Positions 42,168 to 51,183 of a stretch of 64,000 nt of DNA are shown one piece after another. The position numbers and the translations under genes are program-made. Below the pieces are notes generated by a model. The model ran no database searches and was not told the origin of the DNA. It saw only the letters and a list, made by a program, of their open reading frames with translations. Position 1 is the first letter of the stretch; each line of letters opens with the position of its first letter. Source of the stretch: Chionoecetes opilio (lineage: Eukaryota; Arthropoda; Malacostraca; Decapoda; Majidae); NCBI GenBank assembly GCA_016584305.1, contig JACEEZ010015314.1, positions 107,238 to 171,237 on the forward strand, read 5' to 3'.

Positions 42168-43711
42168 TACTACCACACGTCTGTACATAACAAAGAAACG
42201 TTGTCTTGGCGACTTTTGTGTTATCTACGGTACAGCAGCTTGTCGTAACCCTGTGTCATGTGGTGTCCCTGTGTTGTCAGGAGCACGCGTCAGACTGTGT
42301 GGATCAGCAGGAGAAGCAGATGAACCCCGCCACCCGGAGACAGAGGCAGGGGACGGAGGAGGCGGCGGGTGAGGCGGCCACCTCCTCCACCAGTGACAGG
42401 ACTCATGAAGGGTAGGTATTGATGCCTGCCCTAGCTACAGGCTGGTTTGCCTTGTAATATTTCAACATGGTAATACAGCCAAATTCCCAACATCCGACCT
42501 CCAAACATCCGACTTGTCCAAACAACCGACTTTTTTCACCACCACATTGTGTCTTGTTTTGGCCATTTATTTTACTTCGTTTTTTTTTGTTTTTAGAAAA
42601 TATTGCTTTGTGGCTTTATTTATGCATGAATTTTACTTTCGCGTATACCACTGGATCGGCCTTCAAGAGCTGCATCTTTTATGTTCTATACCATTTTGTC
42701 CTTACGTTTATGGTTACTGTGATATCCGAACATCCGACTATTCCAATTATCCGCCTACCTTCGGTCCCCCCAAGGTCAGATAATTATATAGCTGTAGCTG
42801 TAGGTCATTGCTTTTTCATTTTGTGTTTGGCTTGTAACATTCCTCTTTCTGCCGTATGTTCCACAATTTTTTTCTAAGACTATTGGTTAACCCCTTGAGG
42901 CCCAGAACGTAATTTTCATTGTACTTTGACTAACATTAGACCATTATGATAGACGTCAGCAATAGTTTATAGATATGACCTGTTAAGTACCCTCGTCCAC
43001 TAGCTAATTTGGTATATTAAGTCACTTTTCGTAATTTTATGGCTGAAAACAGACAATTTTATATAACAAAGGCAAGATCTGGGTGTTAGGTATTAATGTC
43101 AACAAAAATAGTAGTACATTGATGATGAAGAATAACCAGGATGGCAGGTTGAAATAATGACCAGCTATCTATGAGCTTTTTATAAATAACACCATATCAC
43201 CTCACTTTGCAGTACTAGGAGGATGAAATGCAGGGTTTGTGACCAGACATTCAGCCCCAAGGACTTCCACGTCCACATTGAGACTTGCGGCAACATTGAG
43301 GACGAAGACTTCTTCAGCCCACAGTCACCCTCCTCCTCCTCCTCCTCCTCCGTCCGTCAGACCAACAGTAAGTAGTAACCCCTTCACACCCAGAACGTAA
43401 TTTCCATTGTAATTTGGGTACCATTAGGCGATTTATTTGGGTACCATTAGGCCTCTTGCAGCTTCCTTATTTTCTTATGTAAGTACTTCAGTGATTGATG
43501 TCTGTACACGTGAGGGGTTATGGCAAGCCAGAGGGTGTTGCCTTCAGAATAAGATTGACTTTGGTTTGGCTTGCCCTAATGGTTGCAATCCTGCTTGACA
43601 GAGAGGAGAGGCCGGGTGGCGGGTCGCCCCCTGAGTCAAGAGGTGTCCCGGTCCACCAGGGGCGAAGGCTCCTTCAAGGCAGGAAGCCTCTTTGCTAACA
43701 TACACGACTAG
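29418..43711 (+). CDS. RAP80 (UIMC1)-like protein, SIM and tandem C2HC fingers
   Basis: Nine exons with consistent phases give 1,093 residues. Exons 1-2 are charged and helical (EEEERLNSIRWEQQI) with no clear ubiquitin-interacting motif. A long low-complexity Thr/Pro/Ser region follows (about residues 185-390). Three acidic hydrophobic motifs fit SUMO-interacting motifs: VVLADEEESD (171), VIVDDDSD (394) and CIIDEDEEE (845). Two fingers share C-x2-C-x11-H-x3-C: residues 949-968 and 1012-1031. Vertebrate RAP80 carries the same spacing, two such fingers near its C-terminus, an N-terminal SIM, and a TRRQ after the first finger, also present here. RAP80 recruits the BRCA1-A complex to ubiquitin/SUMO-marked DNA breaks; that role is inferred, not shown. 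A Cys/His cluster at 652-681 (C-x10-C-x13-C-x2-H) is unexplained. Other UBZ-type adaptor families remain possible. Confidence 0.7.
29593..29750 (+). repeat. (CCT)n in intron 1
   Basis: CCT triplets with a few CTT. Confidence 0.95.
29793..29845 (+). mobile_element. FB3 solo end
   Basis: CCGTAGATAACACTAGTCGC followed by GCACTAATGTCGCCAG; no matching right end is seen. Confidence 0.65.
29846..30885. other. AT-rich intron sequence
   Basis: Intron 1 of the RAP80-like gene. Minus-strand ORF 30224-30463 has no recognisable features. Nothing else supported. Confidence 0.5.
30886..31040. mobile_element. TACCGGTAT-rich transposon end (hAT-like, partial)
   Basis: TAGGGTTGTGCGGTATC is followed by repeated direct and inverted ACCGGTAT motifs, a pattern of some hAT termini. 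The other end was not found. Confidence 0.4.
31100..31346 (+). repeat. (ATTC)n and GCTGTGTTATGTT repeats
   Basis: Tetranucleotide ATTC tract, then about seven units of AATGCTGTGTTATGTTCT that run to the exon 2 acceptor (tgttgtgcag). Confidence 0.9.
31355..31527 (+). CDS. RAP80-like exon 2
   Basis: From ctgtgttgtgcag to CAGCAG|gtgagg, phase 1 in and 0 out. Encodes GMYELDLSPGMKAQMLQML and an acidic helix. Confidence 0.8.
31562..31753 (-). mobile_element. MITE-TTAA copy 12
   Basis: CCCTTCACACCCAGATC to AATTACG, where it abuts the TTAA of copy 13. The CTGGGTCTCAAGGGG end is lost. Confidence 0.8.
31750..32321 (+). mobile_element. MITE-TTAA copy 13, split by an insertion
   Basis: TTAACCCCTTGAGGCCCAGA to TATAGATA at 31838, resuming at TGACCTGTTTAG (32204) and ending GGGCGTGAAGGGGTTA. 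Other copies read TATAGATATGACCTG without a break. Confidence 0.88.
31839..32203. mobile_element. Unclassified insertion inside MITE copy 13
   Basis: 365 bp, GC-rich, with ATGAGCGAGCCCG near the left end and CGCGCTCGCTCGTAA at the right. Contains CGCACACG/CGTGCGG palindromic parts and GGTCGGGTCGGGTCGG. No ORF or clear target duplication. Confidence 0.6.
32381..34471 (+). CDS. RAP80-like exon 3 (large, low complexity)
   Basis: From ttggtccacag, phase 0, to CCTGAG|gtgggg. 697 codons: Ser-rich start, SIM-like VVLADEEESD, Thr/Pro repeat encoded by an ACC/CCA minisatellite (32690-33310), SIM-like VIVDDDSD, then a better-conserved-looking part with the Cys/His cluster (34091-34180). An internal CATCCAG|gtaatc at 32683 could act as an alternative donor. 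Confidence 0.75.
34534..34897 (+). CDS. RAP80-like exon 4
   Basis: Begins after a pyrimidine-rich 62-bp interval ending ccctaag and ends ACACAAG|gttagt, phase 1. Encodes KKSAGYSLGLKKKSKSVQ and the SIM-like ELCIIDEDEEE. The frame of exon 3 meets a stop at 34690, so a 62-bp intron (or a frame break) is needed. Confidence 0.65.
34898..36644. other. Intron 4, mostly unassigned
   Basis: AT-rich. ATACGAGCAGTTAGGTTCC near 35055 and CTCGTATAACGGGACCTCCC near 36533 are probable ends of a further pogo/Tigger-type element (CTCGTAT motifs at 36490-36545), so about 1.5 kb may be one decayed transposon. (GCT)n at 36078-36105. Confidence 0.45.
36645..37003 (-). mobile_element. Tigger-type deletion derivative, copy 3
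   Basis: CAGGTTGAAGTTCCCAGACT to GGGAACTTCAACCTG, flanked by TA. Collinear with the copy at 20448, with a small internal deletion near 36745. Confidence 0.85.
37152..37480 (+). repeat. 23-bp minisatellite before exon 5
   Basis: About 14 units of GGCAGCTGTAGGTAGTATAT plus ATA. Ends some 40 bp upstream of the exon 5 acceptor. Confidence 0.95.
37520..37593 (+). CDS. RAP80-like exon 5
   Basis: From cccttcccccag to TTTGAG|gtacgt, phase 1 in and 0 out. Encodes NRRAPSNPQRVSLLLPDC and PDFTFE. Confidence 0.8.
37689..37890 (+). mobile_element. MITE-TTAA copy 14 (degraded 3' end)
   Basis: TTAACCCCTTGAGACCCACA; the right end decays after GGAAAGATGGTGAAGG. Confidence 0.8.
37982..38195 (+). mobile_element. 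MITE FB2, copy 3
   Basis: TTTTTTTTAACGAGGTGAAA to GCCTCGTTAAAAAAAATAGA, a clear inverted terminal repeat. Confidence 0.85.
38260..38494. mobile_element. FB3 foldback element, copy 3
   Basis: CCGTCAATAACACTATAGTC to ACTATAGTGTTATTGACGG, about 235 bp, almost fully palindromic. Confidence 0.88.
38569..38682 (+). CDS. RAP80-like exon 6 (first half of finger 1)
   Basis: From atgtgttttag to ATCATG|gtgggt, 38 codons, phase 0. Ends TMVACPICQEFFPQKDIM; the two Cys of finger 1 are here and the His and last Cys are in exon 7. Confidence 0.85.
38705..41145 (+). repeat. 37-bp two-type minisatellite
   Basis: About 65 units of GTAGTGGTATAAACAGTGAT plus CTATTGATGAAGTAATG. Units differ mainly at one base (GTATAAA or GTACAAA), interspersed irregularly; the last ~10 units are all T type. 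Confidence 0.97.
41278..41340 (+). pseudogene. Copy of the exon 6 end and donor
   Basis: AAAAGGATATCATGgtgtgt and the following TTTGCATGAAGCGTGATGCAGG repeat the exon 6 3' end and intron start at 38668-38712, at the other side of the 37-bp array. It is non-coding here. Confidence 0.8.
41380..41870. mobile_element. FB3 element, copy 4
   Basis: CCGTAGATAACACTATAGTC at the left, GACTTTTAGTTGTTATCTACG at the right. Confidence 0.8.
41811..42236 (+). repeat. Triplicated FB3 end with (CTA)n
   Basis: CACGTCTGTACATAACAAAG...TTATCTACG occurs at 41812, 41994 and 42176, separated by (CTA)n tracts. The last copy ends about 45 bp before exon 7. Confidence 0.9.
42281..42411 (+). CDS. RAP80-like exon 7 (second half of finger 1)
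   Basis: From ctgtgttgtcag to GAAGG|gtaggt, phase 0 in and 2 out. EHASDC completes finger 1; NPATRRQRQ follows. Confidence 0.85.
42470..42790. mobile_element. Possible decayed Tigger/pogo element
   Basis: Repeated CATCCGAC motifs at both sides (ACATCCGACC near 42490, ACATCCGACTATTCC near 42728) around AT-rich sequence resemble Tigger-like ends; termini not resolved. Confidence 0.35.
42887..43096 (+). mobile_element. MITE-TTAA copy 15
   Basis: TTAACCCCTTGAGGCCCAGA to AGATCTGGGTGTTAGG. Confidence 0.85.
43213..43367 (+). CDS. RAP80-like exon 8 (finger 2)
   Basis: From tcactttgcag to ACCAACA|gtaagt, phase 2 in and 1 out. Encodes MKCRVCDQTFSPKDFHVHIE then TC, an acidic NIEDEDFFSP and a (TCC)n-encoded Ser run. 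Confidence 0.88.
43374..43450 (+). mobile_element. MITE-TTAA copy 16 (fragment)
   Basis: AACCCCTTCACACCCAGAAC to GGGTACCATTAGGC, with a small internal repeat of TTTGGGTACCATTAGGC. Confidence 0.75.
43602..43711 (+). CDS. RAP80-like last exon
   Basis: From ctgcttgacag, phase 1, to TAG at 43709-43711. Basic tail RRGRVAGRPLSQEVSRS ending SLFANIHD. Confidence 0.75.
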
Positions 43712-44204
43712 CATTGCACTGCTTCAAGCCGAGCACTTGTCTCAAGCATTACCGCAGACTGATGCCTTCTGTGCCTCCCCGCTGCTCCCCGGCAATGAGC
43801 AGTGAGTGTGTGTGAGGGACGCATGAAAGTAAATGGACCAAAGTTAAAAGTGAGGCAAAATGATGTGCCATGAGTGAGTGGTTGGTAGGTGTGGATCTCT
43901 GTCAAAAGATTGAAGACATGTGAGCCATGATGATGGGAGAGGTTGGCCACTCCGGGCACACTGTGTCAGGCACTCAAGCACAGTGCCAGTGCCACTCTGC
44001 CCTCAGTCCCCTTCCAGCTCACTAAGGACTCGGCACTCGCTCTTCAATCTCAGCCAAATACATTTAATAGCAGGAACTCCTCCCTTTCTTTCCCCTGCAA
44101 GCCCCAAGGATGCACCCCACACAGACAGGTCATAGCTCACACACAGGACTGCTGTGCAAGGATTCAACTTTTTTTCCCAGATAAGTGCTTCTAAATATGT
44201 TTTT

Positions 44205-46388
44205 TTCGTAAGTTGAGAGTTAAGACTCGAGAAGTGTTTCATTACTGCAGCAAGGGTTGTCACTGAGAATGTTTCATTACAGCAGCAAGGGTTATCACTG
44301 AGAATGTTTCATTACAGCAGCAAGGGTTATCACTGAGAATGTTTCATTACAGCAGCAAGGTTTATCACTGAGAATGTTTCATTACAGCAGCAAGGTTTAT
44401 CACTGAGAATGTTTCATTACAGCAGCAAGGTTTATCACTGAGAATGTTTCATTACAGCAGCAAGGGTTATCACTGAGAATGTTTCATTACAGCAGCAAGG
44501 TTTATCACTGAGAATGTTTCATTACAGCAGCAAGGTTTATCATGAGAATGTTTCATTACAGCAGCAAGGGTTATCACTGAGAATGTTTCATTACAGCAGC
44601 AAGGGTTATCACTGAGAATGTTTCATTACAGCAGCAAGGGTTATCACTGAGAATGTTTCATTACAGCAGCAAGGTTTATCACTGAGAATGTTTCATTACA
44701 GCAGCAAGGGTTATCACTGAGAATGTTTCATTACAGCAGCAAGGGTTATCACTGAGAATGTTTCATTACAGCAGCAAGGGTTATCACTGAGAATGTTTCA
44801 TTACAGCAGCAAGGGTTATCACTGAGAATGTTTCATTACAGCAGCAAGGGTTATCACTGAGAATGTTTCATTACAGCAGCAAGGGTTATCACTGAGAATG
44901 TTTCATTACAGCAGCAAGGTTTATCACTGAGAATGTTTCATTACAGCAGCAAGGTTTATCACTGAGAATGTTTCATTACAGCAGCAAGGTTTATCACTGA
45001 GTATGTTTCATTACAGCAGCAAGGTTTATCACTGAGAATGTTTCATTACAGCAGCAAGGGTTATCACTGAGAATGTTTCATTACAGCAGCAAGGTTTATC
45101 ACTGAGAATGTTTCATTACAGCAGCAAGGTTTATCACTGAGAATGTTTCATTACAGCAGCAAGGGTTATCACTGAGAATGTTTCATTACAGCAGCAAGGG
45201 TTATCACTGAGAATGTTTCATTACAGCAGCAAGGTTTATCACTGAGAATGTTTCATTACAGCAGCAAGGGTTATCACTGAGAATGTTTCATTACAGCAGC
45301 AAGGGTTATCACTGAGAATGTTTCATTACAGCAGCAAGGGTTATCACTGAGAATGTTTCATTACAGCAGCAAGGGTTATCACTGAGAATGTTTCATTACA
45401 GCAGCAAGGGTTATCACTGAGAATGTTTCATTACAGCAGCAAGGGTTATCACTGAGAATGTTTCATTACAGCAGCAAGGTTTATCACTGAGAATGTTTCA
45501 TTACAGCAGCAAGGGTTATCACTGAGAATGTTTCATTACAGCAGCAAGGGTTATCACTGAGAATGTTTCATTACAGCAGCAAGGGTTATCACTGAGAATG
45601 TTTCATTACAGCAGCAAGGGTTATCACTGAGAATGTTTCATTACAGCAGCAAGGGTTATCACTGAGAATGTTTCATTACAGCAGCAAGGTTTATCACTGA
45701 GAATGTTTCATTACAGCAGCAAGGGTTATCACTGAGAATGTTTCATTACAGCAGCAAGGGTTATCACTGAGAATGTTTCATTACAGCAGCAAGGGTTATC
45801 ATGGAGAATGTTTCATTACAGCAGCAAGGTTTATCACTGAGAATGTTTCATTACAGCAGCAAGGGTTATCACTGAGAATGTTTCATTACAGCAGCAAGGG
45901 TTATCATGGAGAATGTTTCATTACAGCAGCAAGGGTTATCACTGAGAATGTTTCATTACAGCAGCAAGGGTTATCACTGAGAATGTTTCATTACAGCAGC
46001 AAGGTTTATCACTGAGAATGTTTCATTACAGCAGCAAGGGTTATCACTGAGAATGTTTCATTACAGCAGCAAGGGTTATCACTGAGAATGTTTCATTACA
46101 GCAGCAAGGGTTATCACTGAGAATGTTTCATTACAGCAGCAAGGGTTATCACTGAGAATGTTTCATTACAGCAGCAAGGGTTATCACTGAGAATGTTTCA
46201 TTACAGCAGCAAGGGTTATCACTGAGAATGTTTCATTACAGCAGCAAGGGTTATCACTGAGAATGTTTCATTACAGCAGCAAGGGTTATCACTGAGAATG
46301 TTTCATTACAGCAGCAAGGGTTATCACTGAGAATGTTTCATTACAGCAGCAAGGGTTATCACTGAGAATGTTTCATTATAGCACGCAG
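44205..46388 (+). repeat. 35-bp two-type minisatellite
   Basis: About 62 units of GAATGTTTCATTACAGCAGC plus AAGGGTTATCACTGA. The main variant is AAGGGTT versus AAGGTTT; rare CATGGA and GAGTAT units. Each unit contains TTTCATTACAG|CAG, an acceptor-like string. Confidence 0.97.
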
Positions 46389-46489
46389 GGTGGGCTCATA
46401 GCTGTTTCATTACACCAAGTATAGTGCACTGAGGCAATGTTATTGCTTATACACATGCCAGTGATATGAGGGCTGTTTGTGACAAGACG

Positions 46490-47905
46490 GAAGGGAGAGT
46501 ATGGAAGGTTTAGCAGGAAGACAGATGGAAGGGTTTGGCAGGAAGGAGAGATGGAAGGTTTAGCAGGAAGGACAGATGGAAGGTTTAGCAGGAAGGAGAG
46601 ATGGAAGGTTTAGCAGGAAGGACAGATGGAAGGTTTAGCAGGAAGGACAGATGGAAGGTTTAGCAGGAAGGAGATTGGAGGTTTAGCAGGAAGGACAGAT
46701 GGAAGGTTTAGCAGGAAGGACAGATGGAAGGTTTAGCAGGAAGGACAGATGGAAGGTTAGCAGGAAGGACAGATGGAAGGTTTAGCAGGAAGGACAGATG
46801 GAAGGTTTAGCAGGAGGACAGATGGAAGGTTTAGCAGGAGGACAGATGGAAGGTTTAGCAGGAAGGACAGATGGAAGGTTTAGCAGGAAGGACAGATGGA
46901 AGGTTTAGCAGGAAGGAGAGATGGAAGGTTTAGCAGGAAGGACAGATGGAAGGTTTAGCAGGAAGGACAGATGGAAGGTTTAGCAGGAAGGACAGATGGA
47001 AGGTTTAGCAGGAAGGAGATATGGAAGGTTTAGCAGGAAGGACAGATGGAAGGTTTAGCAGGAAGGAGAGATGGAAGGTTTAGCAGGAAGGACAGATGGA
47101 AGGTTTAGCAGGAAGGACAGATGGAAGGTTTAGCAGGAAGGACAGATGGAAGGTTTAGCAGGAAGGAGAGATGGAAGGTTTAGCAGGAAGGACAGATGGA
47201 AGGTTTAGCAGGAAGGACAGATGGAAGGTTTAGCAGGAAGGAATATGGAGGTTTAGCAGGAAGGACAGATGGAAGGTTTAGCAGGAAGGACAGATGGAAG
47301 GTTTAGCAGGAAGGAGAGATGGAAGGTTTAGCAGGAAGGACAGATGGAAGGTTTAGCAGGAAGGACAGATGGAAGGTTTAGCAGGAAGGACAGATGGAAG
47401 GTTTAGCAGGAAGGACAGATGGAAGGTTTAGCAGGAAGGACAGATGGAAGGTTTAGCAGGAAGGAGAGATGGAAGGTTTAGCAGGAAGGACAGATGGAAG
47501 GTTAGCAGGAAGGACAGATGGAAGGTTTAGCAGGAAGGACAGATGGAAGGTTTAGCAGGAAGGACAGATGGAAGGTTAGCAGGAAGGACAGATGGAAGGT
47601 TTAGCAGGAAGGAAGATGGAAGGTTTAGCAGGAAGGAAGATGGAAGGTTTAGCAGGAAGGAGAGATGGAAGGTTGAGCAGGAAGGACAGATGGAAGGTTG
47701 AGCAGGAAGGAGATATGGAAGGTTTAGCAGGAAGGACAGATGGAAGGTTGAGCAGGAAGGAGAGATGGAAGGTTGAGCAGGAAGGAGATATGGAAGGTTT
47801 AGGGAAGACAGATGGAAGTCACAGGCAGGCACACGGAAGGTTGCAGGGAGTGGAGGTTTAGCAGAAGAAATGGAAGTGTTTGACATGAGGACATATGGAA
47901 GGTTT
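46490..47905 (+). repeat. 25-bp minisatellite
   Basis: About 55 units of AGGTTTAGCAGGAAGGACAG plus ATGGA with ACAG/AGAG types. Degenerates towards 47.9 kb. Confidence 0.97.
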
Positions 47906-48340
47906 AGAGAGGTATCAGAATGTAGGTTTGTTCTTATGTACAAAATGGTCAGGTTGGCTTCATGGCAAGAGATTGTCTGTTTTGGTCCATGGCCGACATC
48001 TTCATTTTGTGCACAGGTAAGTTCCTCATCATGACTAGCATTCTTCATGCAAACAAGGGCAGTGACTGAGATTACTAATATTAATTACGGTGTCAAAACA
48101 ACATATGGTGTCTTTTTAAAAATTGTATGGTTATGTTAGGAGTCATTGTATCATCAGCTCAACCACTGCTGGGAACAATGTCACACTTTTCAAATACAAT
48201 GTTATTTTTCATACTCTTGTTTACTGTTTAGCCTCATGAAGCTTCCTGGTGTCCTGGTGTCCACTGTGAGAGTGAAGCACCAGAAGGCTACTTGAGCCAT
48301 GAACAGTGTAGAAAAATATAAGCTCACTTCAAGTCATATC
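47906..48340. other. Unassigned sequence
   Basis: No convincing gene or repeat found. Confidence 0.5.
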
Positions 48341-48600
48341 AAGATAATTCTGGATGGGGATGAAGGTGGATGTTAGGTAGGTTTAGTAACAGGAACTACC
48401 CTGTGATGTCCTCAGTGCATTTGTAGCTTCCTTATGTCTGATGTTGTTATGTTAGTCTCGGAACGTTGAGTTCAGTGAGTCTCGGAAGGAGCTGGATAAT
48501 TTCATGGATGGATGAAAGGGATGAAGTATGTTAGAACAGACTACCACGTGTCTAAGCTATAGTAAGCTTCCTTATGGTCTATGTTTATGATGTCCAAGAC
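48341..48600 (+). mobile_element. Two decayed LINE-A tails
   Basis: GGATGGGGATGAAGGTGGATG, AACAGGAACTACC and TTTGTAGCTTCCTTATG, then a second, more diverged series. Confidence 0.7.
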
Positions 48601-48954
48601 TACCAGACATAAGATCCACTGAATGCTTCTCAGACAGTTATGGTGTTGCCTGACAAGGGTGTCAGACAGAATCAGTAGGTTGTGATGCCACCTAATGCAC
48701 CCATGCCTTGCTTTAGCAGACTTGTTATTACTTTTTCTGCTTAAAGGATAAACCATAACTTTACCAGACGATTTAGTTCAGTACACTTTGCTATCTGTAG
48801 ACATAATGATCTGGTTCTGGTAGTTATATTCCCCCAAAAATTGAGTAGTATGAGTATGAGTGAGTATGAACACCAATAGTGTTTGAGTCTTTGAATATTA
48901 ACATCAATGAGTTCTTAGACATGGATATGAGTTGCCCTGCTACTGTAACCCAGT

Positions 48955-50320
48955 ACAACCAGCTGCATGGTGGTGTCTGGTCAGGGCTGTGCCCTGCTAC
49001 TGGTAACCTGTAACCCAGTACAACCAGCTGCATGGTGGTGTCTGGTCAGGGTTGTGCCCTGCTACTGGTAACCTGTAACCCAGTACAACCAGCTGCATGG
49101 TGGTGTCTGGTCAGGGTTGTGCCCTGCTACTGGTAACCTGTAACCCAGTACAACCAGCTGCATGGTGGTGTCTGGTCAGGGCTGTGCCCTGCTACTGGTA
49201 ACCTGTAACCCAGTACAACCAGCTGCATGGTGGTGTCTGGTCAGGGCTGTGCCCTGCTACTGGTAACCTGTAACCCAGTACAACCAGCTGCATGGTGGTG
49301 TCTGGTCAGGGCTGTGCCCTGCTACTGGTAACCTGTAACCCAGTACAACCAGCGCATGGTGGTGTCTGGTCAGGGCTGTGCCCTGCTACTGGTAACCTGT
49401 AACCCAGTACAACCAGCTGCATGGTGGTGTCTGGTCAGGGCTGTGCCCTGCTACTGGTAACCTGTAACCCAGTACAACCAGCTGCATGGTGGTGTCTGGT
49501 CAGGGCTGTGCCCTGCTACTGGTAACCTGTAACCCAGTACAACCAGCTGCATGGTGGTGTCTGGTCAGGGCTGTGCCCTGCTACTGGTAACCTGTAACCC
49601 AGTACAACCAGCTGCATGGTGGTGTCTGGTCAGGGCTGTGCCCTGCTACTGGTAACCTGTAACCCAGTACAACCAGCTGCATGGTGGTGTCTGGTCAGGG
49701 CTGTGCCCTGCTACTGATAACCTGTAACCCAGTACAACCAGCTGCATGGTGGTGTCTGGTCAGGGCTGTGCCCTGCTACTGGTAACCTGTAACCCAGTAC
49801 AACCAGCCGCATGATGGTGTCGTCTTTTTTTTTTTTTTTTTTTTTTTTTTTCTTCCTTTACATTTGTGCCTATAGCGCCTGTAGGCAGTGGTGATCCAGG
49901 GCTCGATGGTAGGCTCTGGAGGCTCACTTGAGGGCTCTGATGGTTGGTCCTCGCCCGCGGTGGCACAGGCAGGATTCTTATAGTGACGCCTGTGATTAGA
50001 GGCTCATGCCGCCCCCCTGTGTCCTCCGATGCACTCGCAGTCGAAGGTAGAGTTGATGGGCAGGGCATGTGGGTGTTCTTAGGCCACTCGACTGTGCAGA
50101 AAGGTTTTGGGCTTCTTCGGGGATCGAACTCGGGTCACCGAGAACGCCAGTTGGAGACGCTAACCACTCCGCTACCGCCTCCCCCAAAGGAGGGAGGTCT
50201 GGTCAGGGTTGCCCTGCTACTGGTAACCTGTAACCCAGTACAACCAGCCACATGGTGGTGTCTGGTCAGGGCTGTGCCCTGCTACTGGTAACCTGTAACC
50301 CAGTACAACCAGCTGCATGG
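48955..50320 (+). repeat. 65-bp minisatellite, interrupted by a SINE
   Basis: About 15 units of GTAACCCAGTACAACCAGCT, GCATGGTGGTGTCTGGTCAG and GGCTGTGCCCTGCTACTG. Two units continue after the SINE. Confidence 0.95.
49826..50190 (-). mobile_element. tRNA-derived SINE in the 65-bp array
   Basis: On the minus strand: head GGCGGTAGCGGAGTGGTTAG, box B GAGTTCGATCC near 50120, body, and a poly-A tail (T run at 49826-49851). Confidence 0.85.
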
Positions 50321-50779
50321 TCGGATCGTTGTCAACTAAACTGGCTCCCCACTGACTTCACAAGTGAGGAGGGTGTGCTGGACACCAGATGGACTAAAAA
50401 TAAGACCATCTTTAAGGGCAGATGAACTCACTATTGAGTCAATGGCCATCCAGCCATCCCAAAACATCCAGCCCCAGCTATGGGTTAAATAGTGGGCAGC
50501 CTGAGGTTAATCCCTACAGGGGGTTCTGTGTCCCTGGCCACGGTGAGCAGTAAGGCCAGTCCCTGACATAGATGGGTTGGTGGGGGCTTGCAATCCCTCC
50601 CTGTAAAAACAAAACTTAAGCCACAAACACAATAAGAAGTAGGGGGCGTGGTAACTGCGCCCCCGACCCAGTTTTGCCGGTGGGCCCGACCACGCAGACC
50701 CCTCCAATGCCGACGCAGGGAGGGGTCTGCCTATGACGAGTGCGGGGCAAAGCCCCCGGGAGTCCCGCACTCTAAATCG

Positions 50780-51030
50780 AGTGGTGGGGCCCCCTAGCCC
50801 AACTTTTTCTTATGGGGGTGGCCGGGGCGGTGCAGAGGCGGCACCTGCCCGTCAAATCACTCCTGGGATAAACCTACGGAGGGTTCTTCGTGTGGGCTCG
50901 TGGAACATTCTGAGCCAGTAGACTATCGTCTACTACCTCTCCTATCAGGCGAGCTCAGTAGGCTGAGGGTGGATATAGTGGGACTTTCTGAGACGAGGAG
51001 GCCTGGCAGTGGCGAGACTAGTACACCGAG
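50780..51030 (+). pseudogene. LINE AP-endonuclease fragment
   Basis: LRRVLRVGSWNILS is followed in a shifted frame by SGELSRLRVDIVGLSETRRP. W-N near the start and LSETR are endonuclease motifs of RTE/CR1-type LINE ORFs. One frameshift near 50920 and 3' truncation; the GC-rich 50320-50780 is probably its 5' region. Confidence 0.75.
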
Positions 51031-51183
51031 TGGTCGACTTACGACCGTGATCGGGACTGACCGACCGACCGGTCGTAAGTTGATCTGGTCGTAAGTCTGC
51101 CTATGTTATAATAATAAAAAAAAATATATTTTTATTTTTTTTAACATGTTTTTTGCATGTGTACCTATAGCGCCTGTAAGCAG

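Noticed and set aside
38705..47905. CRISPR-like arrays (37, 35 and 25 bp repeats)
   Set aside because: Units are directly adjacent with no unique spacers, in a eukaryotic intron or intergenic setting with no cas genes.
49944..50291. 115-residue ORF over the SINE
   Set aside because: Crosses SINE and satellite borders; no domain.
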